From CAZNUP01 sp964609775 (lineage in GTDB: Bacteria; Patescibacteriota; Microgenomatia; JAMCZE01), in assembly GCA_964609775.1 (NCBI GenBank), contig CAZSSJ010000002.1, positions 1 through 64,000 on the forward strand: a stretch of DNA of 64,000 nt, read 5' to 3'. Positions 14,288 through 23,269 of this stretch are shown in pieces. The number at the start of each line of letters is the position of its first letter. The stretch's first letter is position 1. A model generated the notes under the pieces. The model had not been told where the DNA came from and searched no databases. It worked only from the letters and a program-made list of their open reading frames with translations. The position numbers and the translations under genes are program-made.

Positions 14288-15683
14288 ATATCACCGTCTC
14301 ATTCTAATAATAATTATTATCATCGCTCTTCTGGTTCGTTTTTGGAACTTTCCGTCATTTTTTGGTTTTGACTACGACCAAGAAATCAACGCCTGGATCG
14401 CCAAAGCCATTATTGTTGATCACAAGCCAGTTCTAATTGGTCCAGAAACCAGTGTCGGCGGCATGTATGTGGGACCATATTTCAACTACATTATCACGCT
14501 TGGATTTCTGTTAGGACGCATGGATCCAATGACCACCATTTGGCTTAACCTCATCTTTTCCGGACTCACTATCGGGGCGTTTTTCTACTTCGGGTCTAAA
14601 ATATTTTCTCCTTTGGCAGGGCTGTTTGCTGCCATCATCTATGGCTTCTCGTTTTTAATGGTGAACTTCGATCGGATTTTATGGAATCTCACGCCGCTTC
14701 CGCTGGTCTCGCTGGGGATAGTGGGTTTTTTATGGATCTATCTTCAGAAAAAGAAGTTTTACTTTCTCCTCATCACTAGCGCTCTGACCGCCCTTTCCCT
14801 ACATCTTCATTTCACCGCCCTTTTCTTGGTGGCCTTTTTCACCCTTTCCCTGGCAATCTGGGGCCGCCGTCCCCTTTGGGCAGATAAAAGAAGTCTCCTT
14901 ATTATCATCGCCACTTTTGCTTTTTTCCTTCTGCCCCTGGTCATTTTTGATCTGCGCCATGACTTCATCAATAGTCGTCACTTCGGCCAGTTTTTTTTCA
15001 CTGGGACTGGCAATAACACCCCTCTATCCATGGCCTCAATCTGGCGAATAATGTCTATCTATATTGGTTTCTTTCGAGCTGTTTTCTACCGCCAGCTGGA
15101 TTTTAGTTTGTTAACTAACACCATCATGGCAACTTTGTTATTTGGTTTTATCGCTTATGTTTTAGTCAATTTTAAAAAAAGCGCTCTCATCTACAAGCTC
15201 GTCTTAGTCTTCTTTGCCATTCCTTTATTTGGGTTGTCGTTCTATCATGGTGCTTTGCCGTCACAATACTTTTTGCCGGAATTGTCCCTTTTTATCCTTG
15301 TGGCTGCGGCGGTCTTAGCCAGTCTTGCCAAGAAGAGCTTGGCTTTTAAAGTCTTAGTGGGGATCTCGTTGACTCTCTTTGCTCTATATAATAGTTCCCA
15401 AGCCTGGGGCGATACCAACAATTTAGCTCTTCACTACAAGCAGCAGGCGGTCGATATGATTGTTGCTGATGCCGCTGGTCAGTCGTTCAAGGTAGACTTT
15501 ATCACTGATCGGGGACTAAAGACCGGGTTTAACTATCTTTTCTGGCTGCGGGGTGAAAAGCTCATTGAAGACATGTCTTTGCCAACCAAACGGACTTATA
15601 AAATTGTGGTCCCGTATTATTTGGTCGCTCCACGCGAGCTCTCCGCTATTTACGGAGCCGTCGGGGTAATCAAAAGTGACTAG
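14277..15683 (+). CDS. GT-C membrane glycosyltransferase (GT39-like, DQ subfamily)
   Basis: Polytopic protein of about 468 residues. The ATG at 14277 is taken as start; a GTG two codons upstream (14271) is also in frame. The first outer loop reads FDYDQEINAWIAKAIIVDH, then LIGPETSVGGMYVGPYFNY, matching the neighbours on both sides. The C-terminal tail (LHYKQQAVDMIVADAAGQSF ... NYLFWLRG) is shared with the next protein, suggesting tandem duplication. Substrate unknown. Confidence 0.85.
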   Translation: MVTKYHRLILIIIIIIALLVRFWNFPSFFGFDYDQEINAWIAKAIIVDHKPVLIGPETSVGGMYVGPYFNYIITLGFLLGRMDPMTTIWLNLIFSGLTIGAFFYFGSKIFSPLAGLFAAIIYGFSFLMVNFDRILWNLTPLPLVSLGIVGFLWIYLQKKKFYFLLITSALTALSLHLHFTALFLVAFFTLSLAIWGRRPLWADKRSLLIIIATFAFFLLPLVIFDLRHDFINSRHFGQFFFTGTGNNTPLSMASIWRIMSIYIGFFRAVFYRQLDFSLLTNTIMATLLFGFIAYVLVNFKKSALIYKLVLVFFAIPLFGLSFYHGALPSQYFLPELSLFILVAAAVLASLAKKSLAFKVLVGISLTLFALYNSSQAWGDTNNLALHYKQQAVDMIVADAAGQSFKVDFITDRGLKTGFNYLFWLRGEKLIEDMSLPTKRTYKIVVPYYLVAPRELSAIYGAVGVIKSD

Positions 15684-17022
15684 AAGAAAACTTCTTCCCA
15701 TCTTAATCTTAGGGTCGGCCGTTATGCTGGGACTAATTCTGCGAACAGTCCGCCTACAAGAGCTGGCTGGCTTTGATTTTGACCAGGAGACTGCCGCTTG
15801 GTGGGTCGATGGCCTCTTGCGCCAGCATCATTTTTCTTTGATTGGTCAAGAAACCTCCGTGCCCGGTGTCTTTATAGCCCCTTTTTTCTACTATCTGCTG
15901 GCTCCCTTTTACCTTCTCTCCGGTGGAGATCCCGTTGCGGGTAATGTTCTAGTTAGCCTGATTTCTGTTTTGACGATGGTCATGATCTTTGTGTTGGGCA
16001 AAGAGCTTTTCAAGACGAAAGCTGCCTTGCTGGCTGTCTTTTTCTATACCCTCTCATTTCGAGTCAATTTTTATGATCGAACAGTCGCCCCTTCCAACCT
16101 GGTAATTTTTTTGTCTTTATTCCTCTTTTACAGCGTCTGGAAAGTTCGTCATGGACAGTCAAATTGGCTCCTGGCGATTTTTTTGGTCATCGGTCTGGGC
16201 GCTTCCATCCACCCAGCAATCCTCCTCTACGCTCCGTTGTGTCTATTTCTCACTTGGCAAAGCCGAAGACAAATTTCTCCCTGGATTTGGATTCTCGGTG
16301 TCTCCGGACTAATTCTTCTTACTAGCCCCCTACTTCTTTTTGAGTGGCGTCACGGGTTCACTATTTCCCAGGCGATTTTAAAATTAATCTCCACTCCTGG
16401 AGCAAACCTGGAGGCTTTCGTCTTTCGCTTAGGTAATAACTGGGTAACCGTCGTGCGAAGTGTCGAGGACGCCTTCTTGACCCTATCCCTGGGAGGACTT
16501 GCGCTCTCCGCTCTTTTCTTTCTTTGGTTAAGTAAAAACCCAAAACAAAACGACCGAGAAAAACTCTTCTTTCTTTGGTTGTTTTGGCCGCTTCTGATTC
16601 TTTCCCTCTATCCCCGAGCGGTACCAGAATACTATTTTCTTCCCATCTTGTCTTTGTCAATAGTTTTTCTTCCGCACTGGTTTTTACAACTCGTTAACAA
16701 ACAAACTTTGTTAGTGAAATTTTTTCCTTTAATGCTGCTGACCATTTTCCATCTCTCGGCCTTGGCCAGCTATAGCTATCCTGTTTCCCTGGCCTACAAG
16801 AAACAGGCCGTCGATTATATAGCTCAAGTGGCGTCCAGTCGGGAAGTCGATATTCACTATTCCACCGATTTGGGTCAGAAGAACGGATTTTCCTATCTAT
16901 TATTCTGGCGGGGTCTAAGGCAATCGTCAAACTCCAAGGAAAGATATAGAATTGTTGTTCCTGCCAAAAACGTTCTTGCCCCGGGAATGTTATTTGGAGC
17001 AGTTAAAGTGATCAAAGAATGA
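15676..17022 (+). CDS. GT-C membrane glycosyltransferase (GT39-like, DQ subfamily)
   Basis: Starts at GTG 15676, overlapping the previous stop by eight bases. FDFDQETAAWWVDGLLRQHH (Asp36-Gln37) and LIGQETSVPGVFIAPFFYY define the first loop. The usual GP...GP prolines are partly changed (GQ, AP), a divergence within the subfamily. About 11 helices and a short tail (AYKKQAVDYIAQVASS ... YLLFWRG) closely parallel the preceding protein. Confidence 0.85.
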   Translation: MTRRKLLPILILGSAVMLGLILRTVRLQELAGFDFDQETAAWWVDGLLRQHHFSLIGQETSVPGVFIAPFFYYLLAPFYLLSGGDPVAGNVLVSLISVLTMVMIFVLGKELFKTKAALLAVFFYTLSFRVNFYDRTVAPSNLVIFLSLFLFYSVWKVRHGQSNWLLAIFLVIGLGASIHPAILLYAPLCLFLTWQSRRQISPWIWILGVSGLILLTSPLLLFEWRHGFTISQAILKLISTPGANLEAFVFRLGNNWVTVVRSVEDAFLTLSLGGLALSALFFLWLSKNPKQNDREKLFFLWLFWPLLILSLYPRAVPEYYFLPILSLSIVFLPHWFLQLVNKQTLLVKFFPLMLLTIFHLSALASYSYPVSLAYKKQAVDYIAQVASSREVDIHYSTDLGQKNGFSYLLFWRGLRQSSNSKERYRIVVPAKNVLAPGMLFGAVKVIKE

Positions 17023-18761
17023 GAAAATATATACTGCTCCTCATCATTATCGCCGCCTTTCCAAGACTTCTTCTCCTCGACACAATTCCGGCCGGAATTA
17101 ATTTCGAAGAAATCGACTACATTCTCAACGCTAAGACGCTTTTTGTTGCCGGGACTGATATCAGCGGCCAGTGGAATCCGCTGACTTTGTCCACCCCTCC
17201 CGCTGATGAGCCAAGAGGGGAACTCCTGCCCCTAATTATTGCCCCAATTATCGGGCCTCTTCCTTTCTCGCTCTTTAACTCTCGGCTGCCGTTTGCTCTC
17301 GTCGGCATTTTCAATGTCATCCTCATATATTTTCTTGCCCGCAAGCTCTTCACCGAGAGAATTGGCCGAATCGCTGGAATAGTAGCCGCGATTAACCCCT
17401 GGCTAATCTTTAGCTCCCGCTTGGGCTACGACGTTCCCACCTCTGCCACTCTCTTTTTGTTTGCTCTCGTCCTCCTTGTGTATCTCCGTGGCTGGTCCAT
17501 CCTCCTAGCCTTTATTCCTTTATTTCTTGCTTTTTATACCTATATTGGTGCGAAAATAATATTTCTTCCCTTCACTTTGCTGTCCGTCTGGTACGCTTGG
17601 AAAGAAAAGAGGAAAAAATTTACCCGCCCCTACTTGGTAGTTGTCTTGTTGACAACATTGACGTTATTCATTTTTATCTTTCGACTTCGGGATCTGCCGG
17701 CTAATACCCGATCGACAAATTTCTTTAGCCCTTCACATGCCGACGTCACTGCGCAAGTTGATACCCAGAGGTATCAGAACCTGACGGTTAAAACTCCTTT
17801 TAGTCTATTAAACACAATCTATGTCAACAAAATTACTGTCTATTTCAAAGAGACCCTCAACCGAGCTCTGGGCGCTATTTCACCGTCAGTGTTGTTTTCT
17901 AGGGGCGATCCCTATGCGCCTTATTATCTTTGGGATCACGGCCTTTTCTATTATTCTGACGCTCTATTTCTCTTAATCGGCTTCCTAGTGCTTGTTCACC
18001 AACATTCCAAAGTCGCAAGATTTTTTGCTCTGCTTTTTCCGGTCGTCATTCTACTCTCTCTTGCCAGTGGAACTCAATTGTCTTATGTTTATCGAAGTTA
18101 TTTACTATATGTCCTGTTGATAGTAGTTGTTGCCCTGGGAATTAACCAACTTCTTGTCCTTTACAAAAATCGCCAAAGACTTCTATTGCTGTTGCTAAGT
18201 CTTATTTATATTTTTCAATTTGGTAATTTCGCCCAGGACTATTTTCTTCGCAATCCCTTCTATCACGAAAGTCAGTTTCAATTATCTTCTCGGTTACTCT
18301 CTCGCTACCTGGTCGAGGAATCAAAAGCGGGGAGGGAGATAATCGTCATCGGCGCTGACCCCAACGGATTATTCCGACAGTATATACTTTACAGTGGTCT
18401 GTTTGATAGACTATCAGACCAGAGGGTGAGACGCCAGATTGCCGTCAAGTTTCAAACAAAGACTTATTCTTGGGACAATGTCACTTTCACGGCTGATTGC
18501 GAGCTGGCTTCATTCTCGGGAGATAAAACCATGGTCCATCGACCCGACAAACCATGCCAGCGGATTTATGAATTTACCCAGGAAGCCCCGATTGGCATAG
18601 CGCACATTTCCGATAGTGGCAAAGACTTTTGGATTTACTTTGGAAAGACCTGCCGCCAATATGATTTACCAAAATATATTCGACAAGTAAACTTTTCTGA
18701 TTTGCAGGTCGAAAAAATATCTCTGGAAAAATATTGCCAGACATTTTTTGAAATTGACTAA
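17019..18761 (+). CDS. GT-C-like membrane protein with EE in place of the catalytic DE
   Basis: A 580-residue protein, about 11 helices and a long C-terminal extracytoplasmic domain of roughly 180 residues with a Cys-containing tail. The first loop reads INFEEIDYILNAKTLFVAG (Glu30-Glu31), an acidic pair where the GT39-like neighbours have DE or DQ. The overall plan (loop, helices, LGYDVPTSATLF) is that of the GT39 group. Altered chemistry or loss of activity are both possible. It overlaps the previous gene by ATGA and abuts the methyltransferase through TAATG. Confidence 0.78.
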   Translation: MRKYILLLIIIAAFPRLLLLDTIPAGINFEEIDYILNAKTLFVAGTDISGQWNPLTLSTPPADEPRGELLPLIIAPIIGPLPFSLFNSRLPFALVGIFNVILIYFLARKLFTERIGRIAGIVAAINPWLIFSSRLGYDVPTSATLFLFALVLLVYLRGWSILLAFIPLFLAFYTYIGAKIIFLPFTLLSVWYAWKEKRKKFTRPYLVVVLLTTLTLFIFIFRLRDLPANTRSTNFFSPSHADVTAQVDTQRYQNLTVKTPFSLLNTIYVNKITVYFKETLNRALGAISPSVLFSRGDPYAPYYLWDHGLFYYSDALFLLIGFLVLVHQHSKVARFFALLFPVVILLSLASGTQLSYVYRSYLLYVLLIVVVALGINQLLVLYKNRQRLLLLLLSLIYIFQFGNFAQDYFLRNPFYHESQFQLSSRLLSRYLVEESKAGREIIVIGADPNGLFRQYILYSGLFDRLSDQRVRRQIAVKFQTKTYSWDNVTFTADCELASFSGDKTMVHRPDKPCQRIYEFTQEAPIGIAHISDSGKDFWIYFGKTCRQYDLPKYIRQVNFSDLQVEKISLEKYCQTFFEID

Positions 18762-19654
18762 TGAATAAAACCTGTCGTTTTTGCCACCAAAAAACACTCA
18801 AACTGCTCTATGGCCCAACGAATCAAGACAAAACCAAGACTGGCCATCAGTTTGCCTGCACCAACTGCGGCTACGGCGTCCACGGCCCGATCGTCAAATG
18901 CCAAAACTGCGGCATGATCTATGTTGATGAACCAATTTCTCAAAAGGAAATAAGTGAGTTCTACCAAATCTCTGAAGATCCGGTGTACCTGGCCGAACAA
19001 AAAGCCAGGGAAAAAACTTTTAAACTCTACTTGGCAAAATTGGAAAAGGTTATCCACCGCAAAGGCAAACTGCTCGACGTCGGAACGAACACCGGGCTTT
19101 TTGTCAAAGTTGCCCGTGATAATTCCTGGCAAGCGACCGGCCTTGAACCAAACGCTCAAGCCGTTCAATACGCTAAAGATAAATTTGGCCTCACCCTCAT
19201 CGCCAAACCATTCGAAACGAACACCTTCCCAAAAGAAAGTTTTGATGTTATTACCATGTGGGACGTTATCGAACATTTTACCGACCCGGTTTCGGAAATT
19301 ACAAAAGTTTATCGCACCCTAAAAAAGGGCGGAGTTTTCGCTTTTTCCACCGTCGACCCTGAGAGTCTAACGGCTAAAATTAGGGGGAGTAAGTGGCCCT
19401 GGTATATGGAAATGCACCGAGTCTTATTAAGCCGGCCGGTCATTGAACGCTATCTTCGACAGTCGGGATTTAAAACAGTCTTTTTTAGGTCACATTGGCG
19501 TTTTTTTTCGTTAGGTTATGCTGCCACCAGGTGGGAAACTATCAGTCCCACACTTGCTCGAATTTTGACCAGCGCAGTTAAGATTATGCACCTACAGAAA
19601 GTCTTAGTGCCGTTTTATGCTAACGATCTCTACGACTGCTATGCGTTTAAGTAG
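18761..19654 (+). CDS. SAM-dependent methyltransferase with N-terminal zinc-ribbon cysteines
   Basis: A cytoplasmic class I methyltransferase. Residues 1-55 contain three CxxC pairs (5/8, 33/36, 47/50), a zinc-binding leader as seen in sugar C-methyltransferase-like proteins. The Rossmann core starts at KLLDVGTNTGLFV (103-115), with GLEPN, FDVITMWDVIEHF and LKKGGVFAFST as motifs II-IV. A C-terminal region (WYMEMHRVLLSRP) may bind substrate. Set among glycosyltransferases, it probably methylates a sugar, lipid-linked glycan or quinone-like substrate; a glycan target is inference. It is the only methyltransferase inside the array. Confidence 0.88.
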   Translation: MNKTCRFCHQKTLKLLYGPTNQDKTKTGHQFACTNCGYGVHGPIVKCQNCGMIYVDEPISQKEISEFYQISEDPVYLAEQKAREKTFKLYLAKLEKVIHRKGKLLDVGTNTGLFVKVARDNSWQATGLEPNAQAVQYAKDKFGLTLIAKPFETNTFPKESFDVITMWDVIEHFTDPVSEITKVYRTLKKGGVFAFSTVDPESLTAKIRGSKWPWYMEMHRVLLSRPVIERYLRQSGFKTVFFRSHWRFFSLGYAATRWETISPTLARILTSAVKIMHLQKVLVPFYANDLYDCYAFK

Positions 19655-21206
19655 CCACCAGCCAAAGCCACTGTCTCTAATTATCCTGGTAACCGTTCTC
19701 CTTGCGGCCTTCTTCCTTCGCACCTGGCCGACTCTGAGTGACACCACCCATTTTTCCTTTGATCAGGGCCTGGACATGATCATGGCCAAACTGTTGATCG
19801 TCGATCACCAGATCAACTTAATCAGTCGCCACAGTGGACTTCAGGGCGTCTTGATGGGCCCCCTCTGGACTTATTTTCTGGCCACCCCTTTTGCCCTTTC
19901 AGGTGGTCACCCCTCCGGCAACGTCATCTTCCTGTCTGTTTTTAATCTGGTCACCTCTGTTCTGGCAACTGTGCTGGTCGGCCGGAAATTCGGCTTGACT
20001 GCCGGAGTTGTTACCGGACTTTTTTTTCTGTTCTCACCCTCCTTCATCACCGGTTCTCAAGTAGTCCTTAGTCCTTATCCTCTAATACCCTTATTTATTT
20101 TTTTCCCCCTACTTGCCCACGAAACCCTAGTTAACAAAAGCAGTCGTTTCGCCTGGCTTCTCATGCTGCTCTTGGGACTATACTTTCAATTCGAAGTCGG
20201 CTTTGCCATTTTTGCCCTTCTCGCTTTTGTTGTCCTTTTTGTTTTTTTCCACTCGTGGTGGCTTTTTAAAAAGCGGTCATTCTGGGCAGGCTGTGGGCTT
20301 TTTGTCTTGACATTTTTGCCCCAGATCCTTTTTGACCTTCGCCACCAATTTCTGATAACCAGCGGTTTGTTAGCCTACTTTACTGGCAGTAATACTAGTC
20401 TTTACCAGAAGTCAGCTCCACTCATCATTCGCCTCGCTCAGCGATTATATTCATTCTATGAAGACGCGACCGCAATGGCATTTTTTGGCCATTGGTCGGT
20501 GAATATTGCTCTTCTTCTTCTGGTGGTTTCCGGCTGGATAGTCGCTCTAAAGCATGACGCAAAAACCCATCGGAAATTTTTGCAAATGATCCTTTTGACA
20601 TTGGCGTCTTTTTTTATCGGTTTTACCCTTTATCCTGGTCCGATTTGGGGTTGGTATCGAATTGGCCTACCGGCAATCTACATCTTTCTTGTTTCCATAC
20701 CAACTGGCGTCCTTTGGCAGAGAATGTATCGTCTTCGGCCGTTAATTCTGATCGTTCTAATCGCACTATTTTTGACTGGCGTCAAACCCTGGACTCTCTG
20801 GCACCTATATAAAAATCCAGGTGTTGGCGGAGTGGGGACACTCAATAATCAAAAAAAAGTCATCGACTACGTTTATTCTCAGGCAGAGGGAAAGCCGTTC
20901 AACTATCTCGTCTATACCCCGCCGGTCTATGACTACATCTGGCAATATGACTTTTGGTGGTACGGAAGACAAAAATATGGCTATCTTCCGACAAATTGGC
21001 AAATGAGTGTGCCCCTATTGGGAATCGGGGAACAATCCAAACCTCCTGCCACCAAAGAACCTTTCTTTCTCATTATTGAGCCAAATACCGACCACCCCGA
21101 CGAATCCGTCAATTGGAAGAAGACTTTAAAACTAGAGCCAGCAGATTCAAAAGCTACTCTTCCCGGAGGAATTATCGTCGAAAGTCGGCAAGGCGACAAT
21201 TTATGA
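19641..21206 (+). CDS. GT-C membrane glycosyltransferase (GT39-like, DQ subfamily)
   Basis: The start at ATG 19641 gives a basic N-terminus (MRLSSHQPKP) before helix 1; an ATG at 19617 is also in frame. FSFDQGLDMIMAKLLIVDHQ (Asp41-Gln42, Asp45) is the acidic loop motif. LISRHSGLQGVLMGPLWTYF follows, with the GP kept only in the second position. About 11 helices. The tail (YIWQYDFWWYGRQKYGYLPT) matches that of the 12797 protein. Confidence 0.85.
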   Translation: MRLSSHQPKPLSLIILVTVLLAAFFLRTWPTLSDTTHFSFDQGLDMIMAKLLIVDHQINLISRHSGLQGVLMGPLWTYFLATPFALSGGHPSGNVIFLSVFNLVTSVLATVLVGRKFGLTAGVVTGLFFLFSPSFITGSQVVLSPYPLIPLFIFFPLLAHETLVNKSSRFAWLLMLLLGLYFQFEVGFAIFALLAFVVLFVFFHSWWLFKKRSFWAGCGLFVLTFLPQILFDLRHQFLITSGLLAYFTGSNTSLYQKSAPLIIRLAQRLYSFYEDATAMAFFGHWSVNIALLLLVVSGWIVALKHDAKTHRKFLQMILLTLASFFIGFTLYPGPIWGWYRIGLPAIYIFLVSIPTGVLWQRMYRLRPLILIVLIALFLTGVKPWTLWHLYKNPGVGGVGTLNNQKKVIDYVYSQAEGKPFNYLVYTPPVYDYIWQYDFWWYGRQKYGYLPTNWQMSVPLLGIGEQSKPPATKEPFFLIIEPNTDHPDESVNWKKTLKLEPADSKATLPGGIIVESRQGDNL

Positions 21207-23269
21207 TCGGTGACTTCCTGCCACTGCAAACAAATCTTTTACCCTATTGGTTTTTTCCCTGGAACACTAATTCCTGGTCAGGCTTTACTCCCTTTATTTT
21301 CCACAAGGAACTATTAGCTATCGACGCTCTGCGCCAGATTTTTGTCTGGAAAGAATTTGCTTTTTCCCAAATCAGACTAGGTGGGTGGCCGCTCTGGAAT
21401 CCCTACAGTTTTTCCGGTCAGCCGCTTTTGGCCAATTTCCAATCCTCGGTTTTCTATCCGTTGTCTTGGTTTTTTATGTTTCTGCCGCCCATGATTGCCT
21501 GGGCGGCTTATGTTTTTAGTCAGCCGCTCCTTTTAGTCACTTTTATGTTCTTCTGGATGCGACCAAAAGTGGGTGCCGTTGCCGCCCTTTTTGCCGCCCT
21601 CGCCCTTGCAACGGCCAGTTTTTTTGCCACCCGCTATTTCTGGGGAGTCTACGTTCATTCGCTGTTATGGATTCCTCTGGGGTTAGGCCTGATTGACCGC
21701 TACAAAGAAGCCAAAATCAAAACATCATCTTTCGTCGCCTCTTTTTCCCTGGTTTGTGTCTTAACGGTTCTGGGTGGTTATCCTCAGTTTGGCTTGTACG
21801 CCATTGCCCTTTTGGGAGCGTACTATTTGTATATTTTTGGCAAAAAGCGCCTGCTCCTCTTTCTCCTTTCCCTGATTTTGGCCTTGTTAATTTCCGCCGT
21901 CCAGTTAATCCCAACAGCCGAACTATACCGCTATTCGCTTCGTGAGGGAACTGCCTCAGCCCGGACCTTTAGCGATTCCCTCTTGTCTCCGAAATACCTT
22001 GCTACCATAGTTTACCCCGACATGTTTGGCAGTCCGGCAGTTAATGACTACACTGGAGGCAAAGACTACTCTGGTGTCAACGGCTATTTTGGCGTCGTCC
22101 CCTTTCTTCTGGCTTCGGGTGCTGCTATTTTCTTACGAAGGGACAGACAAGTTAGGTTTTGGATCGCCGTTGGAGCATTGGGGCTACTTCTTGCCTACGA
22201 CAATCCTTTTGCTCGGCTACCTCAGGTGTTGCCCTTGCCCATCATAAGCAGCGGGAATGCGTGGCACAACCTTTTCTTTTTTCAGTTTGCCGGTGTCGTA
22301 TTAGCCACAATTCTACTTACCAGGTTACCAAAGAGAGCCATTCTCATCTGTCTCCTGTTGACAACCTTCTTAGGCTTCTATTATTCACTGAAAGTGTCAC
22401 CCTTCGGACAGACCAAATATTTTTATCCTCCCCACCCTCTTCTTTCTTGGCTAAGGCAAAATGCTGGCCTAGATCGGTTTTATGGTTATCGCAGTTCCCA
22501 CTTTCTTTCTAATCTTTCCACCTACTATCGCATCTATAGTCCCGAGGGCTATGACAGTCTTTGGCCGTCTTGGTACGGAGAGTTACTTTCCTCCGCTGAC
22601 AGAGGTAAAGTTCCTCCGGAAGTAAATCGGGCGGATGTCTCCGTGACTGATTGGGACACTTCCTACCGGCGTAAATTGCTAAATCTTCTGGGGGTCAAAT
22701 ATTTTTTAGACAAATCTGATAAACCCGGCGGCGACCAAGGTCCAAACCTGGCCAAGTACCCGGCCGGGCAATTTGTCTTAAGGAAACAATGGGGAGAAGT
22801 GTCCATCTATGAAAACAAAGAGGCCTTGCCGAGAGCTTTTTTGGCAGACGGCGTCATCTCTGCCCCAAAATCGGAAGTCATCGAGAAAATCTATTCTTTG
22901 CCCTCGCTTCGGACCATCATCTTGGATTCACCACCCGGCCTGGGGTCAAAAAAACTGACCACCGGATCAGCGAGTATTAAAAAATATCTTCCCAATGAGG
23001 TAATCGTGACCACCAATTCCCCTGGTAATTCCCTCCTCTTTTTATCCGATACCTACTTCCCCGGTTGGGATGCTTTCGTAGACGGCCACAAAGCAAAAAT
23101 CCTTCGGGCTGACTATGCCTTTCGGGCAGTCCCTGTTCCTCCCGGAAAAAATGAAGTAAGATTCATATATCAACCAAAATCATTTTTTCTTGGGATTTCT
23201 ATGAGTTTATTAGGGAGCGCGATCTGGCTATGGCTGTTGTTAAAAAATTTTTTCAAGAAAACTGGCTAG
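21203..23269 (+). CDS. YfhO-like GT-C membrane protein lacking the first helix
   Basis: One of four YfhO-family proteins here (large polytopic proteins implicated in sugar transfer to envelope polymers). The conserved outer loop (FFPWNTNSWSGF, HKELLAIDALR, PLWNPYSFSGQPLLAN) begins almost at residue 18, whereas the paralogues at 23230 and 25551 have ~35 more residues with a transmembrane helix first. The frame upstream of ATG 21203, open to 21113, encodes a basic non-membrane stretch, so helix 1 is really absent. The C-terminus is complete: soluble region, FPGWDAFVDGHKAKI module and a final helix. Topology of the shortened protein would need a signal from later helices. Confidence 0.82.
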   Translation: MIGDFLPLQTNLLPYWFFPWNTNSWSGFTPFIFHKELLAIDALRQIFVWKEFAFSQIRLGGWPLWNPYSFSGQPLLANFQSSVFYPLSWFFMFLPPMIAWAAYVFSQPLLLVTFMFFWMRPKVGAVAALFAALALATASFFATRYFWGVYVHSLLWIPLGLGLIDRYKEAKIKTSSFVASFSLVCVLTVLGGYPQFGLYAIALLGAYYLYIFGKKRLLLFLLSLILALLISAVQLIPTAELYRYSLREGTASARTFSDSLLSPKYLATIVYPDMFGSPAVNDYTGGKDYSGVNGYFGVVPFLLASGAAIFLRRDRQVRFWIAVGALGLLLAYDNPFARLPQVLPLPIISSGNAWHNLFFFQFAGVVLATILLTRLPKRAILICLLLTTFLGFYYSLKVSPFGQTKYFYPPHPLLSWLRQNAGLDRFYGYRSSHFLSNLSTYYRIYSPEGYDSLWPSWYGELLSSADRGKVPPEVNRADVSVTDWDTSYRRKLLNLLGVKYFLDKSDKPGGDQGPNLAKYPAGQFVLRKQWGEVSIYENKEALPRAFLADGVISAPKSEVIEKIYSLPSLRTIILDSPPGLGSKKLTTGSASIKKYLPNEVIVTTNSPGNSLLFLSDTYFPGWDAFVDGHKAKILRADYAFRAVPVPPGKNEVRFIYQPKSFFLGISMSLLGSAIWLWLLLKNFFKKTG

